A stretch of DNA of 64,000 nucleotides from Hydractinia symbiolongicarpus (lineage: Eukaryota; Cnidaria; Hydrozoa; Anthoathecata; Hydractiniidae), in contig NC_079884.1 of the NCBI RefSeq assembly GCF_029227915.1, positions 26,846,001-26,910,000 of the forward strand. Direction: 5' to 3'. Both the position numbers and the translations under genes were made by a program. Position 1 is the stretch's first letter; each line of letters starts with the position of its first letter. This document shows positions 61,501 through 64,000 of this stretch, one piece after another. Below the pieces are notes generated by a model. It searched no databases and was not told where the DNA came from. It saw only the letters and a program-made list of their open reading frames with translations.

Positions 61501-63425
61501 CACATCTCTCTTGAAAAATTGTGATGTTTACCTGAAAAGCTATTTTAGAGCTATTTTTATCTTCTTCTTTACTGAATGATTTAAACATTGAAGTTTATTT
61601 ATTTATTATTATTATTTTAACCACAAGAAGACAAAAATCTTGATTTGTGTCTTCTTGTGGTTTTACAACTTCCAATATTATTATGGAGCATAATTCTAAT
61701 ATTATTTTTGTATTGCATGTATTCATAGAAAGTATATTATTTTAAAATTCTTAACTGTTAACAGAAAAAAAAAAAGATTTGAAAAAATTATTTCAAATCT
61801 ATTTTTCTTTTTTGAAAGAAAAATGTTACACAATAATCACATGCAAAGACTATTTCAGCATTACTTTTTGCCACAAGCTATTGAGGAACTTGTTTTATTT
61901 TTAATACAATGAAAAATATGCTACTAGAAATAAATATTCTGCACATTCTCCTATGTTTTTTTAAAAAAGAATAGTTTATTCTTTCAATATAAGTCTTTTA
62001 GTAAAAAAACTTTAACTGTTTGTTGGCAAAATGAAATAAATGACCCTTGGTTTTACAATCGTTATAGAGAAAAGATAAATTTTCTCTTCGTTTAGTGTTT
62101 TAATGTAATCCTAAAGTATATATTTGCTATAGGTTCCTTCCTACAATGAAGCAATGTGTTATGCTATTCTATTTAACAATTTCACACCACCTAAATAATG
62201 CTTTCAAAAATCAAAAAAATTGCAATTGCAAATTAACATTTGTAGCATGGGTGTAGTTTCTTTGTGCAGTTTTATGCTCACAGTGAGTAAAGAGTTCACA
62301 GCCTAAATATATTAAAAAAGAGTTAAAAAAAAACGGCCAAGGCAAACCAGAATATCAGAATTTGCACTGTTGCAAAATGTAAAAATAGCATTGTTCTTCT
62401 GACCTTTTGCAAGCATATAAATGTTGCAAGGAATTAGAAAACTTGCTTGGTACATTTTTTTTAACTCCAAACAAAGAATTTTTTACATTATGCTGTTCCA
62501 TGTCAAAGCCAAATAATTACTAATAATTTTATGCAAAAATACGTTACTTTTATGACTTCGATTTGTTTTCACAAAATCACTGTTACCGTATTTATTGGAA
62601 TCGAAAATGTGTGTAATCATTTCATTTTTTAAATGTTTTATACTGCACAAATTCCAGCAAAATGAAATCACCCACTCTTGATGTTTTTATACACAAAATA
62701 AAAAAAGTTTCAAACACATAATAGTATTTTAGGGTACAATACATAATACATAAATTCTGACAGAACTTTTAATCGCTTGATCCCCTCCTATTACTAAGAA
62801 AATACTGTTTTTTATTGAATTAACATTATTGTTAATCTAAATCTTACCAGTTGCATTGCAGGTATCATATGCTTTCTTGTCTTCATCCAAGAAATAGAAA
62901 TTTTCATAAGTGTCCTGATAATTGGCATAAGCCTGATGATCAGCTCTCGGACAAACAAAATTTATCTTGTCGTCTACTTTTACATGGATTGTCTGGTCTT
63001 GACAAGCAAACCTAAACACACAAATGTAAAGAAAAGATTTTGTGCCAGAAAAAAAATCAGTTGTATTTGCTAAAGCAGATAGAAATTAAAGGTAAAAACA
63101 GATATTATTTTATAAGTAAAATTCTAACATAAACACAAAGAAATGAGTTATGCTTTATCATTAAACATCCCACATATTAAAGTGCCAAACATGATAAATT
63201 TAAACAATACTTCCATGTGTCATAAGCAACCCCTAACAAAACTAAAAGACGTATGCTGCTAAATAATAAACAACACAACAAGAAGAAAAAGGCGACATAC
63301 ACAGGGTTTCGAGAATGTACAACAATAGATGGTAAATCTTGAGTACTATAACCAGACGTCAGACATAAACTTGATACCAAAAGTGTGAATATCAATTTGT
63401 GTTTTGCTGTCGTGATTTGATTCAT
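58544..63425 (-). CDS. Receptor gene C: ephrin-fold ectodomain with short tail (378 aa)
   Basis: Predicted type I surface protein, tandem sister of gene B. Exons: 63425-63301, 63011-62848, 61075-60956, 60632-60465, 60383-60105, 59066-58905, 58662-58544; all joins keep frame. Signal peptide at about residues 1-25 (LIFTLLVSSLCLTSG). Ephrin-like domain in exons 2-4 with NFVCP, NYQDTYENFYFLD, YDTCNAT, LNCN, FPGHTYYFIG and GGSCN. Two Cys/Trp repeats in exon 5 (CSEWVTISK..., CKEWHTVST...). Membrane span at about 302-321, with a different sequence from B. Its 57-residue tail contains YARN and YDQF and ends EHITVS. There is no YxxL pair, so the ITAM-like module of B is absent. Exons 1-5 are closely similar to B; exons 6-7 are not. 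This suggests shared ligand recognition but different output, as in paired receptors (inference). Confidence 0.9.
59460..59960. repeat. Member of a dispersed repeat family inside gene C intron 5
   Basis: It shares gcaatgacctgtcgatacac, gatcaagaaaatgt and agagatattggggtttaaag with copies near 6,900-7,160, and ccaagttatttggcctcaaa and gcttcaccaatctta-like stretches with 5,440-5,520 and 26,880-26,960. The internal order is conserved, so these are copies of one element several hundred bp long. No coding capacity seen. Confidence 0.6.
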
Positions 63426-64000
63426 TATATGTAATATATCATCATTAGTTTCCCTAAAAACAGTTTGTATAAAAAAAATTATTTTGTGTTGTGTACCTAT
63501 TCCTGTTGTAGTATTTAAAACATCTTGCACCCTGAGAATCATGCCCCCTTTCAAAAACAAGTAACAATAAAACATATTATACATTCGTAATATGCTTTTA
63601 ACTTTAAAATAATTTAAGTCAAAACCACATTGTAATAGTTAGTCATATGATCTGAAAGTACTGTATATCAGTTTAATGTTATTTATGCGGATGTTTAAAG
63701 CCTTGTATCATTTTAAAAACATCTTAGACAATCACTTAAAACAAATTAATGAAAATTACCTTGCCTAAAAATTGAGACACAAATAAAAAAAAATTTCTAC
63801 TCAATATTCAAGAAAATCAAACAACAATATATGACAACATACATGCCTTACTGTGTATTTCTGAGTCAAAAATAATTAAACACAGTGAGTTATAATCACA
63901 TGTTAATGATATTAATGATGCAGTCAAGTATGCTCTTGATTACAACCAATGCTTAATATTATATAAACCATTTAGTTGCTAGGTAGCAGTCACAACATTT
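63426..64000. other. Upstream flank of receptor gene C
   Basis: Presumed promoter and 5' UTR region of gene C, running to the window end. AT-rich; no further exon recognised. A minus-strand open frame reaching 63,584 is an upstream extension of exon 1 out of the receptor frame. Confidence 0.5.

Overview
The window looks like nuclear DNA of an early-branching animal. It is very AT-rich, with short GT-AG introns, homopolymer and simple-sequence runs, small inverted-repeat elements and a tRNA-derived SINE. The genes are animal ones: a TADA1/SAGA subunit, a ZDHHC12-like enzyme, a C19orf12 relative, LIM-only and C2H2 zinc-finger proteins, and ephrin-fold receptors. A cnidarian, perhaps a hydrozoan, is my best guess. 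That is inference, since no species marker is visible.

Layout. 1-240: edge of an unidentified gene. 240-8,000: no gene recognised, many repeats. 8,027-10,710 (-): three-exon gene with ten C2H2 fingers. 11,625-12,470 (-): DHHC S-acyltransferase. 13,236-13,643 (-): C19orf12-like membrane protein. 14.2-18.4 kb: inverted-repeat elements around a possible 40-residue gene and a decayed PHD-finger relic. 20,772-24,808 (+): LIM-only gene with three interchangeable 3' terminal exons. 29,405-34,508 (-): complete TADA1 gene, whose reading frame needs a very small exon, possibly a single nucleotide. 38,754-63,425: cluster of three receptor genes, A (+) facing tandem copies B (-) and C (-), plus one orphan exon.

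The receptor cluster is the most unusual content. Each gene encodes a signal peptide, an ephrin-like domain with the four conserved cysteines, two or three tandem Cys/Trp repeats, one membrane span and a cytoplasmic tail. B and C are recent duplicates with very similar ectodomains, but their membrane and tail exons are unrelated. B carries an ITAM-like pair of YADL motifs plus YxN sites. C has a short tail with two tyrosines. A has a PPxY motif and a C-terminal YDEV. The introns bounding exons 3 to 6 are all phase 1, which allows tail exchange. This resembles a paired-receptor system (one sensor, different signalling outputs) built on the ephrin fold. The function is inferred; the exon structures are read directly, with every junction phase checked by hand.
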